Positions 30,109-41,722 of a stretch of 64,000 nt of DNA are shown piece after piece. How positions within the stretch are numbered: the first letter of the stretch is position 1; each line of letters starts with the position of its first letter. The notes below the pieces were generated by a model that worked only from the letters and a program-made list of their open reading frames with translations, was not told the DNA's origin and did no database searches. This DNA comes from Hevea brasiliensis (Eukaryota; Streptophyta; Magnoliopsida; Malpighiales; Euphorbiaceae). The position numbers and the translations under genes are program-made. The stretch is from assembly GCF_030052815.1 (NCBI RefSeq), contig NC_079495.1:48895043-48959042 (forward strand), given 5' to 3'.

Positions 30109-33100
30109 TGTCACACCCTACTCCTCTGTAAGGCATAACATGATCTCATAGTATACCTAATGAATTACCAAACTTTGTCTACTGATAACCCATTAAATAC
30201 ACTACAAGGGATTTTAAACCTTTTCTTACTTCTTTTTACAATGGTGAGCACTATTGACAGGTGTTAAAAATTTTCTTTTACTGAAGTGAAACCAAACAAC
30301 GAATTTAAAGTATTAATAATTTCTGTAAAAATTTTGGCAGAGTGTCATCTGTATTTTGAATAAAACATTTCTTCAAAAACCTGTAAAAAGTACTTCCAAT
30401 ATATTTCTCAATCCCAAACTCCAATAAATTTGTTCAACATAATAAATTTCTCAACATTATCAATTCAGTTCAACAATCAATTTTCCAGTGTTTCAAAAAG
30501 CTGAGATAAGATAAATATACCACAACATTTTTACAAGCCAAAATAATTTACAATTTTAGTTTACAACTGCTCAAGACCAAGTACAATATATACATACAGT
30601 GCACATACATTACAATAAAAACTAAAAATATGGTATACTTGATATACCTGGCGAAATCTCAAAAGGTGGCACAAGCAGCCTACTTTGTTGCTCTGTACCT
30701 GCGACAGCGATGAAAAAGCTATTGCTGAGTAAAATTTACTCAGTGGTGCACAATAACAAGTTAAAATGTGATATGTAAAACTTTTATTGACAATTTACAA
30801 TCCAAACAATTCACAATTTTTTAAAGCTCATATAACATAAATTTGATCAAACAATTGAATAACACAGTGTTCTTAATCAATAACATAACTTAGGTCATGA
30901 CACAAACATTTCCAAACATACCATGTTGTACACCACGACAAGGCATACTCACCTCACTAATCGAAATCAATGAGGGAGGTAGCTAGCTAGATAATGAGAA
31001 CTCATCCATACTCACCTCAGACTGACAAGTCAAAAAGAGGAATATAATCATACTCACCCCATAAATGGAGGAGGAACATAGTAATATTGTCATGCCAAGT
31101 GTGAATCAAAACAATTCTAAATCACAATATTTAAATATTTCATACAAACCACAAATCACATTTTAACTTAAAATTTCCATTTGCAAAGTAGGCAACACAA
31201 TAATTTCCAAATAAAATTCCCAAAGCCAAAACAATAAAAAATTATTCATAACTCATTTCTCCAAATAAAGTTTCTAGTAAAAGCAGTGAATATAAAAAGT
31301 ATTGTGCACAGACCTGACCTGAGTTGCCTCTAGGCCTTGACTCAATGTTCCTTATGCTCTTCAATATTCTTTTTAACTGAAACACACAATTTAAAGTGTT
31401 TCAGTACTCAATGAATTTGTTTCTAACAATAAAATCCAATATTTAAATTTTCTTGGTACTATTCCCTTCAATTCATTTCATTAGTCAACCTATAATGTTG
31501 ACCCTTGATGCATTCTAAGTAAGTCAATTCTAATGTTACCAATATGTCAGATTTTATAGTCCTTTAGTGTTGGTATATGTTACCAATTTTATTTCCAAGT
31601 GTATTGCATTTTATTGCAATTTATCGGATTTTGGCATACTATTTTGACCTAGCCGGACGACCTAGTTTCCTCTGTTTTCAGGTTTTGGTCCAAACTACAA
31701 ACTTGTAAGTCTATGTCTTATTGCATGCGGGGCAAGATTTCAGGTCATTATATGTTGTGTAGACCAAGATATGGTCAATTTACCAATGCTAGACAGAATG
31801 CACTAAAATGTTAGGCTTAGGTCATCTTTAGGTCACTTTTGGTTCGGCCAGTTTTGGTACCTGAAATTTTGCAAGCTATTTGACTTGGTTTTGGCCATTT
31901 CTGGCCTTTGGTGTCTTCATAAGAATTGTAGATCTATGCCTAAACTATTCATGGAAAAAATTTCAGGTCATTTGGACTTGTTTTGAGTAAGTTATGGCCA
32001 AGACACTAACTACTGCCCAAATAGTCAATTTTTAGGCTTTCAAGTCACTAATCCGGATTTGGTCATTTTTCAAGTCACCTTCTAGGCAGAATTTAGGTAA
32101 GATTCCTTCATGAAAATTGGCACATTTTGTGCCTAGTTTCACCTCCAATTTGTTTCATACCAATTGGAGTCACACACTTAAGGTTCTAAGCTAAAACATA
32201 CACTGCCCTCCTACACATTCTTCATCACTTACCAATTACACATTCTATATTTACCAAGCTAACTCTTTCATGCCAATTCTGGTTTGTACCATACCATTAA
32301 CACACTTAACAACACATTTTGGTCATTTTGGATAGCTTGTAACCATTCTAAACATACACATTATAACTCAGAATTTTCCAAAGTCTATTTACACAATTTA
32401 ACCACATGAACATACCCCATTTACATATCCAATTCCAATCTATTATACACATATACATGCTACCACCGTAAACAACATAATTCAATAAACCAAACCATGA
32501 AACAACACATTTCAACTACACTTTAAAAGTTTCCGAATTACACATCTCCTTCAACTAGTTTCCAAGCTTCCAAAACCAAGTGCACTATCACACATACACT
32601 TGGTATACATTATCTAAATTATTTCTATACACATAAACACCTATACCAACATCTTAAACAACTATTTACAAGTGAAAACAAACAACAAATAGTAAGTTTC
32701 CATGGCTGCCAAAATGGTGTACTACCAATAAATCATCAAACTTCAAAACTTCTTCCACAAAACCACTCACCACAACATCCACTCAAAGTTTAATGAAGCA
32801 AGATTGAGAAATACACATTTACCTCTTTTGGACTTCTTCAAAACTCCACCAAAACTTTCCTTTCTTGCTCCCAAAATGTTGCCCAAGCTGTATAGAACAA
32901 CTTTAGTGAAGAAACCTAGAAGAACTAATGGCTTGATGATGGTGGATTATCCTTTGCATGGTGGACGGCCATGGAAGACTTGGAGAAACCTTGGTTTCGG
33001 CAATGGAGAGAGTTTAAGGAAGAAGATGGCTGTTTAGCGGAGGTTAACTTTTCTAGACACCCATAATTTTCCTTATTTATATTATGGACCACCATTTTAA

Positions 33101-33605
33101 TTTTCATGGTATTTTCAAACTTTAATATCATTTATTTTTAATGTACATTTAGGTCAAAAGGCAATTTGAGATGTCAATTGACCACAATGCCCCTATTCGG
33201 GTTGCTTTTCAGTTTTTTCGGTAGCACCGATTTTTTATCAGTTTCTCAATTTTTTGTTTTTTATTTGTATTAATTATTTAATTTTTCTTTAACATTTATA
33301 ATATCATTTATTTTTCAATAGATGTTTATTTAAGTCCTAAAAATGTTTTCTAGGGTTCCCCGTGGTCCAAGGTTAGTCAACGGCCCACGCTGCAACTTTC
33401 CGGTACGTCACCCATCGGTACGGTTTGTCCGTTTAGCTTAGTTCCATTTTCTCTCTTTTATTTTTTCTTATATTTTCCTCTATTGTGTTTCAATACCTTA
33501 TATCTCCACACTAACATTTAAATATAGTTCTAGGCATCCTAACTGTCCGGACAGACACTAGTCACCAGAACAGTAGAACGCACTACCGAACATAGGGGTG
33601 TTACA
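30109..33605 (-). repeat. E2 right LTR (3497 bp)
   Basis: The 5' LTR in element orientation. Plus-strand ends TGTCACACCC and GTGTTACA. It includes the stem-loop pair at about 30700-30743 and, on the minus strand, CGCAG|GTACAG directly after stem-loop 2. Confidence 0.93.
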
Positions 33606-33610
33606 TTGTA
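33606..33610. repeat. Target-site duplication of E2, right copy (TTGTA)
   Basis: Identical to 20161-20165. Confidence 0.93.
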
Positions 33611-35634
33611 GGTCTATGTCTTATTAAAATTTTAGCACTGGTTTCAGGGCATTTTGATTTATGTGGACCAAGTTATGACCTCTTTGCCAAAACTGGTCAA
33701 GTTGCCTTTGTCTAGCAATTTTTGGGCACTTTTGATTCTAAGCAGTTTTGATTCTAGGCAATTTTGGTAACCTAAATTGTGCAAGCAATTTGACTTGGTT
33801 AATGGCATTTATGGGCTTTGTGTTCTTCACAAAAGTTGTAGCCCTATATCTAAGCCTTCCAATGGTATAAATTTCAGGTCATTTGGATCTGTCTAGAGTG
33901 AGTTATGACCAAATGAATAAACACTATTTATTTTGTCAAAATTTTGGGTTGACAATTTGGTAATTCGGATTAGGGCAATATTTAGGTCACTTTTTAGGCA
34001 AAATTTGGGCATGGTTTCCACGTAAAAATTGGTGCATTTTAGATCTAGTTTTACCTCCAATTGGCCTCATACCAATTGGGGTCACACAATTTCGGTTAGG
34101 GCTCAAAATACACACTATTTTCAAAAATTTTCAACCTGCAAGAAAATTTTACACTTCCAATTTCATTCCTCCAACTCCCAAACTACATATTTGCATTCAT
34201 GGCACTTCTAATATCATCAATCAAATCTCAATTGGTCAAATTTCCAACAATTTACACAAGTCTCCAATAATCAATTCAAAACCCTAATTCAAATGGTCAA
34301 AGTCAAAAATTCACATTCCATAAATTTTCTAGTACATGTAACTTCAATTACTTATCAATCAAAATCTCTAATCTCCATTTACATGTATGAATTAATCATA
34401 CTCCCATGCTTCTCAAGGCTGCCAAAATTCAACAATTACACAAGTCTCATCAAATAATCTTAATTTGTCAATTTCAACAATTACACAAAGTCTCCATAAT
34501 TATCATCAGACCCTAATTCAATTTGTCAACCTCAAACCTACATATGCAATTAAATTCTAATACATATAATTACCTTAATCAACATCACAAATCACCTCTT
34601 TCATACATGAATTAATCAAATTCTCAAATTTCCCATGGCTACCGAAATGAAGAACTCACCATTCCTCATCATTTTCTTCAATTTTCTTACCACATCAACT
34701 CAATTCAACTTCAAATCAATGTTGAACTAAGAAAGGAAGAGAAATTATGCACTAACCTTATTTCAAGAATTTCCCAAGCTTGTAAAACTTCAAAATATCT
34801 CTTTCCTTTTGCTGCCTATATACTTCGCAAGGTGTAAGAACTAACTTTAATGAAGTAGACTTATGATTTCATGTGGAAAATGGAGGGGATTTAAGCTTGC
34901 ATGAAGAAAGAATTCCATGGAGAAAATAAGAGAAGAACTCGGCCGTTAGAGTGAGCTTAGGAAGAAGATGAAAGTGAGTGGAGGATTTGTCATCTAATTC
35001 CCTTTTATACTTCCACTAACTTTGTTTAATTATTATAATAAGTAAAGTTTCAATATTTCAATTAATCCCCCCTCATTTTTCCTTAATTACATTAAATATA
35101 ATTTCTTATTTTCGTAGTGTTTTCAAAATTTAATACCACTCATTTTAATGGACATTTAGGTCAAAAGTCAATTGTAGGTGCCAAATGACCAAAATGCCCC
35201 TCTTCGGGTTATAGTTTGACTTTTTCAGTAATACCGATTAAATCCCTGATCCGATGATTTCTTTAATTTCGTTTTCATCTGTACCGATTAACTAAATTTT
35301 CTTTGATATTTTTAATGTCAATTATACCTCAGTAAACCTTTAATTAAGTCTTGAAATTTATTTCGTAGGGTTCCTCGCAAGTCTGGGGTCATCAACTGTC
35401 TACCAGTGACTTCCCAGTATGGTCACCCATCGCTAGAACCGTAACTCATTTAACCTAGTTATATTTCATCTCTTTTATTTTTCCTTAATTTTTCTTGTAT
35501 TTTCTTATCATGTATTTCATCATTTTATGTCTCCTCACTATCATTTAAGTGTAGTTCCAGACATCCTGGCTATCCAGACAGATATTAGTCGTCAGAACAG
35601 TAAAATGTACGAACTACCTATGGTGAGGGTATTA
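33611..35634 (-). repeat. E3 right LTR, piece 2
   Basis: Continues 17538-20165 after E2 and ends GGTATTACA at 35634. On the minus strand a donor-like AAG|GTTAGTGC is at 34756 and a GGGGCATTTTGGTCATTT block at about 35188-35205. The five bases after the end are AATTT; the partner TSD of E3 would lie left of the window. Confidence 0.9.
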
Positions 35635-35795
35635 CAAATTTAGGGTAGTAACTGAGCTTTGCTCATTTAACCTATTTGTACTTCATTACTCCTATTTTAA
35701 TCCAACCCCATTTGATCTTTACCAGTTTTATTTATGACTCCTTCCTATAATTTAATTATGGTTATCAATATTCTAGCTGTCCAAACAGACTTTAC
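35635..35795 (-). repeat. Old Gypsy LTR start fragment (minus strand)
   Basis: Shows the diagnostic order of minus-strand LTR starts (GCTCATTTAACCT, then TATGACTCCTTCC, then CTAGCTGTCCAAACAGAC), much diverged. It is cut on the right by the LTR beginning at 35796; TTTAC (35791-35795) would be that insertion's TSD. Confidence 0.6.
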
Positions 35796-36119
35796 TGTAA
35801 TGCCCTCATTTTAAGTAGTCTGTATATTTTACTATTCCGGTGACTAATATTTAATCAAACAGCCAGAATGTCCGGAACTATACTTAAACTAGAGTGAGGA
35901 GCCATAAATAAACTAAATAAAGGTTAGGTAAAATTAAAGAGAAATCAAAGAAATGAAATGCAAATAAGTTAAAGAAGCCAAGATTTCCAGCCATGGGTAA
36001 CTCTAATGGGAAGCAACTGTAAATATAGTTGTCAACCCTAGACTCATGGGGAACCCTATGAAATAAATATTTGGGATTTAATTGAAGGATTTTCGAGGAT
36101 TAATGATCATAAAAATGTT
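35796..36119 (+). repeat. Old Tekay-type LTR start fragment
   Basis: Starts TGTAATGCCCTC and follows the related LTR starts for 324 bases, including a CCATGGGTAAC segment, with many substitutions. It is interrupted at 36120 by LTR H. If that is a simple insertion, ATGTT (36115-36119) should recur after H ends, beyond the window. Confidence 0.75.
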
Positions 36120-36911
36120 TGTAACACCCTCACTTTACGTACGTTCTACTGTTCCGTTGACCAAGGTCTATCCGGAGAGCTAGAATGTCTGGAACTATAT
36201 TTAAACTAGAGTGAAGATCATAAATAAACCAAAATCATGGTATGAAAAATTAAGGAAAAATTGTAGAAATGAAATACAGCAAAGTTAAATAAGCCGGTGC
36301 CTCGGTGATGGGTGACCCTAATGGGAAGTTGCTGTCTTCACAACTAGTAGCCCTAAACCCAAGGGAAATTCCATGAATTAATTTTTGGGATGTCAGAGAA
36401 GAGTTACGGTGCCCTAGGTAGCATTAGAATGTCAAGAAAAGGTTAGGAGAATTTTTTATATTGGTACAAACAATTTTAGTCTGTTAAGCAAAACAAAGGG
36501 CACTTTGATCATTTCACCTTTAGAGATGATTTTTGACCAACTTGTCCGATTAAGTAAATAAATTATATGACATAAAATATGAATAAAAAGTGATGAAAAT
36601 TAAATTGAAAATGATTAGAAAAGAAAATAAAAGAAAATGAATTAAAATGGGATTTATGACATCACTATTATGTCATTAAAATGCCTCTACCTAATCATAT
36701 TATGACACATACTTATAAACCCAATTAAAAGAGATAAATGAGTTAAAAATTGGAAAAAAATCCATCTTCTTCTCCAGCCATTCTCTCGTCCAGCCCTCTC
36801 TTATCCATTTTCCTCTCAAATTCTTTCATTTTCCTATCATTAAAACACCATTTCAAGCTTCCAAACCATTACCTTCCTTCGCAAAAATAGTTGGCAGCCT
36901 TGATAAACCTC
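36120..36911 (+). repeat. LTR H, piece 1
   Basis: Starts TGTAACACCCTCACTTTACG; related to E1/E5/E6 LTRs but more diverged. Contains the GGGCA-TTTGATCATTTC block near 36508, a degenerate version of the TGACATCA palindrome at 36657-36676, and a CC-TAATCA CCAAT-like stretch after it. Split by the solo LTR at 36912. Confidence 0.85.
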
Positions 36912-39900
36912 TGTAACACCCCTATGTTCGGTAGTGCGTTCTACTGTTCTGGTGACCAGTGTCTGTCCGGATAGTTAGAATGCCTATAACTACACTTAGA
37001 TATGGGTGAGGAGACATAAAATAATGAAATACAAGAAAAGAAAATACAAGAAAAACAAAGGAAAAATAATAGCAATGAAATGTAACCAAGTTAAACGAGC
37101 CGAGAACCATAGCGATGGGTGATCGCACCGAGAAGTTGTGGCGTGGACCGTTGACTAGGCCTGGACCGCGAGGAAACCTAGAAAATATTTTTAAGACATA
37201 ATTAAAGACTTATTGAAGTATAAATATCATTAGAAATATCAAAGAAAAATTAATTAATTAGTACAAAGAAAAACGAGAAATCGAGAAAATGATAAAACTC
37301 GGTGTTACTGAAAAATCGAAAATGCAACCCGAACAGGGGCATTGTGGTCATTTGACACCCTGAGTTGTCTTTTGACCTAAATGTCCATTAAAAATAAATT
37401 ATATTACACTTGGAAATGTCATGAAAAATTAAATTGTGACACATTATAAGAATAGTGAAAGAAATGGGGAATAAAAACTAAATTATGAAACTTTAACTAA
37501 ACAAATATTAAACCTTTACCTTAGTGCTCCACTAACTCCACTTAAGTGAACATTTAATCAACATATGGACAGAAGATAACTTCATCTTCAACCTTGGGAA
37601 AATTCAGCAGAAACTTTTGGGAGAGAAAACTCCATGGCCGCACCTTTAAGTCCACCATGCAACCATAATCTAAGCCTCCAATGGTTAAGGTTTCTTCACT
37701 AATCCTTGTCCACACACCTTGGGCAGCATACTAGGAGCAAGAAAGTTAAGTTTTGGTGAGGTTTTGAAGAACTTCAAAAGTGTTAAGTGTGTATTTTCAA
37801 TTCTTATTTCATTAAAAGTGTAACCAAGGTTGTGGGTAGTTGATTTATGGAAGAATTTTTGAAGTTTGATGTTTTAATGGAGATGTACATTTTGGCAGCC
37901 ATGGAACTTCACTATGAACAGCTTGTTCTTGCATGTAAATAGTGGTTTGAATGATGATTTAAATGTTTGATTGTATTATAGTTGAATTCCATGTGTAAAG
38001 TTTGAAACTTTAACTAAACAAATATTAAACCTTTACCTTAGTGCTCCACTAACTCCACTTAAGTGAACATTTAATCAACATATAGACAGAAGATAACTTC
38101 ATCTTCAACCTTGGGAAAATTCAGCAGAAACTTTTGGGAGAGAAAACTCCATGGCCGCACCTTTAAGTCCACCATGCAACCATAATCTAAGCCTCCAATG
38201 GTTAAGGTTTCTTCACTAATCCTTGTCCACACACCTTGGGCAGCGTACTAGGAGCAAGAAAGTTAAGTTTTGGTGAGGTTTTGAAGAACTTCAAAAGTGT
38301 TAAGTGTGTATTTTCAATTCTTGTTTCATTAAAAGTGTAACCAAGGTTGTGGGTAGTTGATTTATGGAAGAATTTTTGAAGTTTGATGTTTTGATGGAGA
38401 TGTACATTTTGGCAGCCATGGAACTTCACTATGAACAGCTTGTTCTTGCATGTAAATAGTGGTTTGAATGATGATTTAAATGTTTGATTGTATTATAGTT
38501 GAATTCCATGTGTAAAGTTTGATTTGTAAGCTTGAAAAGTGAAAATGGAAATTGATGGGTATGTGTAAACTTGTGGCAGCCTCATGAAGAATATTGAAGT
38601 GTTTGAGTTCATGAAATATTATTGAATTATGTTGTCATTGATGGCAGCATGTGTGTATGAATAATTGTTTGAATTTGGATATGTGTATAATGGTTTGGAA
38701 TTGGGTATGTAAATGGTGTATGTACATGTAGCTAAATGGTGTAAATGGACTTTGGAAAATTCTGTATTATAGTGTGTATGTTGAGAGTGGTTACAAGCTA
38801 CCAAAATGACAAAAAAATGTGAAGTAAAATGTGTTAATGGTATGGTACAATCAGAATTGGCATGGAAGAGTTAACTTGGTAAGTGTTTAATGTGTAATTA
38901 GTAAAGGATGAACAATGTGCAGTAGGGCAGTGTATGTTTTGGCTTAGAACCTTAAGTGTGTGACTCCAATTGGTATGAGACCAATTCGAGGTGAAACTAG
39001 GCACAAAAAGTGCCAACTTTCATGAAGGAAGCTTACCTAAATTCTACCTAAAAGGTGACTTCAAAAATGACCAAATATGGATTAGTGCTTTGAAAGCCTG
39101 AAAATTGACCATTTGGGTTGTAGTTAGTGTTTTGACCATAGCTCACTCAAAACAGGTCCAAATGACCTGAAATTTTTACCATGAAGACATATATCTACAA
39201 TTCTTATGAAGACACCAAAGCCCATAAATGGCCAGAACCAAGCCAAATAGCTTGCACAAGTTCAGGTCCAAAAACTGGCTAAACCAAAAGTGACCTAAAA
39301 ATGACCTAAAGTTACCATTTTGATACATTCTGTCCAGCATTGGCAAATTGACCATAACTTGGTTTACACAACTCAGAATGACCTGAAATTTTGCCCCGCG
39401 TGCAATAAGACATAGAGCTACAAGTTTGTAGTTTGGACTGAAATCCGAAAACCTAGGGAACTAGGTCGTCCGGCTAGGTCAAATTAGTATACCGGAATCC
39501 AGCAAATTGCAATAAAATGCAATATACTTGAAAGTGAATTTGGTAACATGTACCAACACTAAAAGGCCATAAAATGTGACATATTGGTAACATTAAACCT
39601 AATTCACCTAGAGTGCATCGAGGGTCAACATTTTAGGTTGACTAAGGAAAATAATATAATTCAATAAATTAATTATTAAGCCTTATTGTTAGAGACAGTT
39701 TAAATGAGTACTAAACACTTCAAATTGTGTGTTTCAGTTAGCAAAGACTCAGGGAAAGGGAAGGAAACACTGAGTCAGAACCAAGAGACATTTATCAGAG
39801 GTTTGTGCACAACAGTTATTTCTTTTGACTTTTCAATTGAAATAAATTATGAGAATTTTGTATGTTACTGTTTTGAATTGTGAAAAATTGTTTTGAATGG

Positions 39901-40981
39901 AAATTTGATAGATACTTATTGTTTGAAAATATTGCAATTGGTTTGAAACTGCAGCTATCATGTGTATTTGATTGAATTCCTCACTAGCTTGTCTAGTGGG
40001 ATGAATTGACTTTGAATTCCCTCTCTGGCTGAAGTGTTGAGGTGTGTGCCTGTTGAGGACGAATAGAATGAGTACTCATATTATTGCTAGCTAGCTATGT
40101 TATTCCTCATTAGCCATTGGCTCTTGGGATGAATTGGACTTTGGAACATGATTAAGCTGTGTGTGTGATTTATTGATATTTATTGTGATATTGTGAAATG
40201 GAGTTTAAATTCTTTATGACATTCACTGTCTTTGAATTTAACTATGGTTTTAAGTATCCATTATTTATATGACTTATGATTTGTGATTTAAAATTGCATT
40301 TTGTTAATATTGTGCACCACTGAGACATTGGCTCAGCGATAGCTTTTCATTGCTATCGCAGGTAGACAGACTGACAGAGTAGCAGACTAGGCTGCTAATA
40401 CTACACTTATATTGAGTATACCATATTTTGCATTTTGTATTGTAATGTATGTTCACTATATGTATATAGTGTTCTTGGTTTTGAGTAGTTGTAAATTAAA
40501 ATTGTACATTAAAATTGTACCTTAAAGTTGTAAACTAAATTTGTAAATTATTTTGGCTTGTAAATATTGTGATATATTTCTTTTATCTTAGCTTTTGAAA
40601 ACACTGGAAAATTATTGTGGATTGAGTAGACAAATGTTGAGAAACTTATTGTGTTGATTGGATGTTGGAGTTTGAGATTGAGAAATATATTTTAAGTACT
40701 TTTTACAGGTTTTTGAAGAACTGTTTTATTCAAAATACAGATGGCACTCTGCCAAAATTCTTACAGAAATTATTAATTCTTCAAATGTGTTAGCTGTTTC
40801 ACTTCAGTTCAAAAATTTTTTTTTAACACTTATAAATAGTGCTCACCACTCTAAAAAAAAGTAAGAAAAGGTTTAAAATTCCTTGTAGTGTATTTAATGG
40901 GTTATCAGTAGGCGAAGTTTGGTAATTCAATAGGTATACTACGGGATCATGTTATGCCTTACAAAGGGGTAGGGTGTGACA
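36912..40981 (+). mobile_element. Solo LTR of the E2 family, 4070 bp (TSD ACCTC)
   Basis: Starts TGTAACACCCCTATGTTCGG, matching the E2 LTRs, and ends GGGTGTGACA, with ACCTC at 36907-36911 and 40982-40986. Its excess length over the ~3.5-kb E2 LTRs is explained by a 517-bp tandem duplication. Stem-loops at 40320-40360 (CTGAG...CTCAG, then CGATAGC-8-GCTATCG) are followed by CAG|GT. It is related to but distinct from E2, so this is an independent insertion. Confidence 0.95.
37487..38520 (+). repeat. 517-bp recent tandem duplication inside the solo LTR
   Basis: 37487-38003 and 38004-38520 are direct copies differing at about 4 positions by eye (near 37566/38083, 37729/38246, 37804/38321 and 37877/38394), under 1%. 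GTTTGA occurs at the copy ends, suggesting slippage or unequal exchange at a short homology. Confidence 0.95.
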
Positions 40982-40986
40982 ACCTC

Positions 40987-41722
40987 CATAGCTAACAATA
41001 AAACCCAAAGAAAGTGGGAAGAAAAGTGAAAGGAAAATCTGGTTGGCAGCCCCAAAGAGGTGAATAAAGTGTTGGGTTGATTGAAGGTTGCTTGGAGCTA
41101 GAAGAATAAGGTTAGTGCTATAAATTCTCTTAGAATTTAAATTTTATGCAAGTTGATTTAGGGTTTGCTAAAATTGGGAATTTTGAGTTGTGACTTGAAA
41201 TTGATGATGTTGAGGTTGATTATTGACTATTAGAAGTGCTATGAATGTGAATTGAAGTTTGGAAGTTGGGTGGAATTGAAAATTGGGAGTGTTATTCTTA
41301 TACAGGGAATTTTGGACCTATGAGTCCAGTGTGTTTAGATGAACATAAGAAGAGCTAGAGAGCTCTAATTTGTGTGAGGCAAATTTGAGATGAAATTTAA
41401 GACCTAAAGAAACATTTTTTATGAAGAAACCATTCCTAGAAACCAAGCACAAAATGATTAAAAAGGCTTGAATTCGGGTAACCATATACTGGACCTGAAA
41501 AAATGACCATATGAACAATAAATGTTCAAATGGTCATAACCCACACTAGGAAGGTCAAAATGACTTGATTTTTGAACCATTGGAAAGCTTAGACATAGAA
41601 GAACATTTCATATGAATAACTTAGAGCCAAGTTCTGACCCTAGCCTAATCAAATTGTTAACCAAATTTAGTCCAACAAAACTGCTAGAACCAAATCGATA
41701 AGAAATTTCTGGACATTGACCA
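40987..41722 (+). repeat. LTR H, piece 2
   Basis: Continues H after the 36912 solo LTR. It has the donor-like AAG|GTTAGTGC (GT at 41111) and copies of the CATAACC/ACATAGA module (about 41535-41620). Ends in GACCA (41718-41722), the left TSD of the next insertion. Confidence 0.85.

Larger units (their letters stand above)
20166..33605 (-). mobile_element. E2: minus-strand Gypsy element with internal deletion and a nested solo LTR
   Basis: LTRs at 20166-23754 (3' LTR in its own orientation) and 30109-33605 (5' LTR) flank about 1.9 kb of internal DNA, after subtracting the solo LTR at 23857-28306. TTGTA flanks both ends. The primer site, a gag remnant and a polypurine tract are recognisable on the minus strand, but no pol is. 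A sampled ~205-base LTR stretch (20281-20485 against the matching part from about 30222) differs at about 11 positions (~5%), so E2 is older than E1. Confidence 0.93.

Noticed and set aside
35635..35639. AATTT after the E3 right LTR taken as one duplication with the AATTT at 2374-2378
   Set aside because: 2374-2378 is native E3 LTR sequence (also at 18414), so it belongs to the insertion ending at 2373; the equality with 35635-35639 is probably coincidence.
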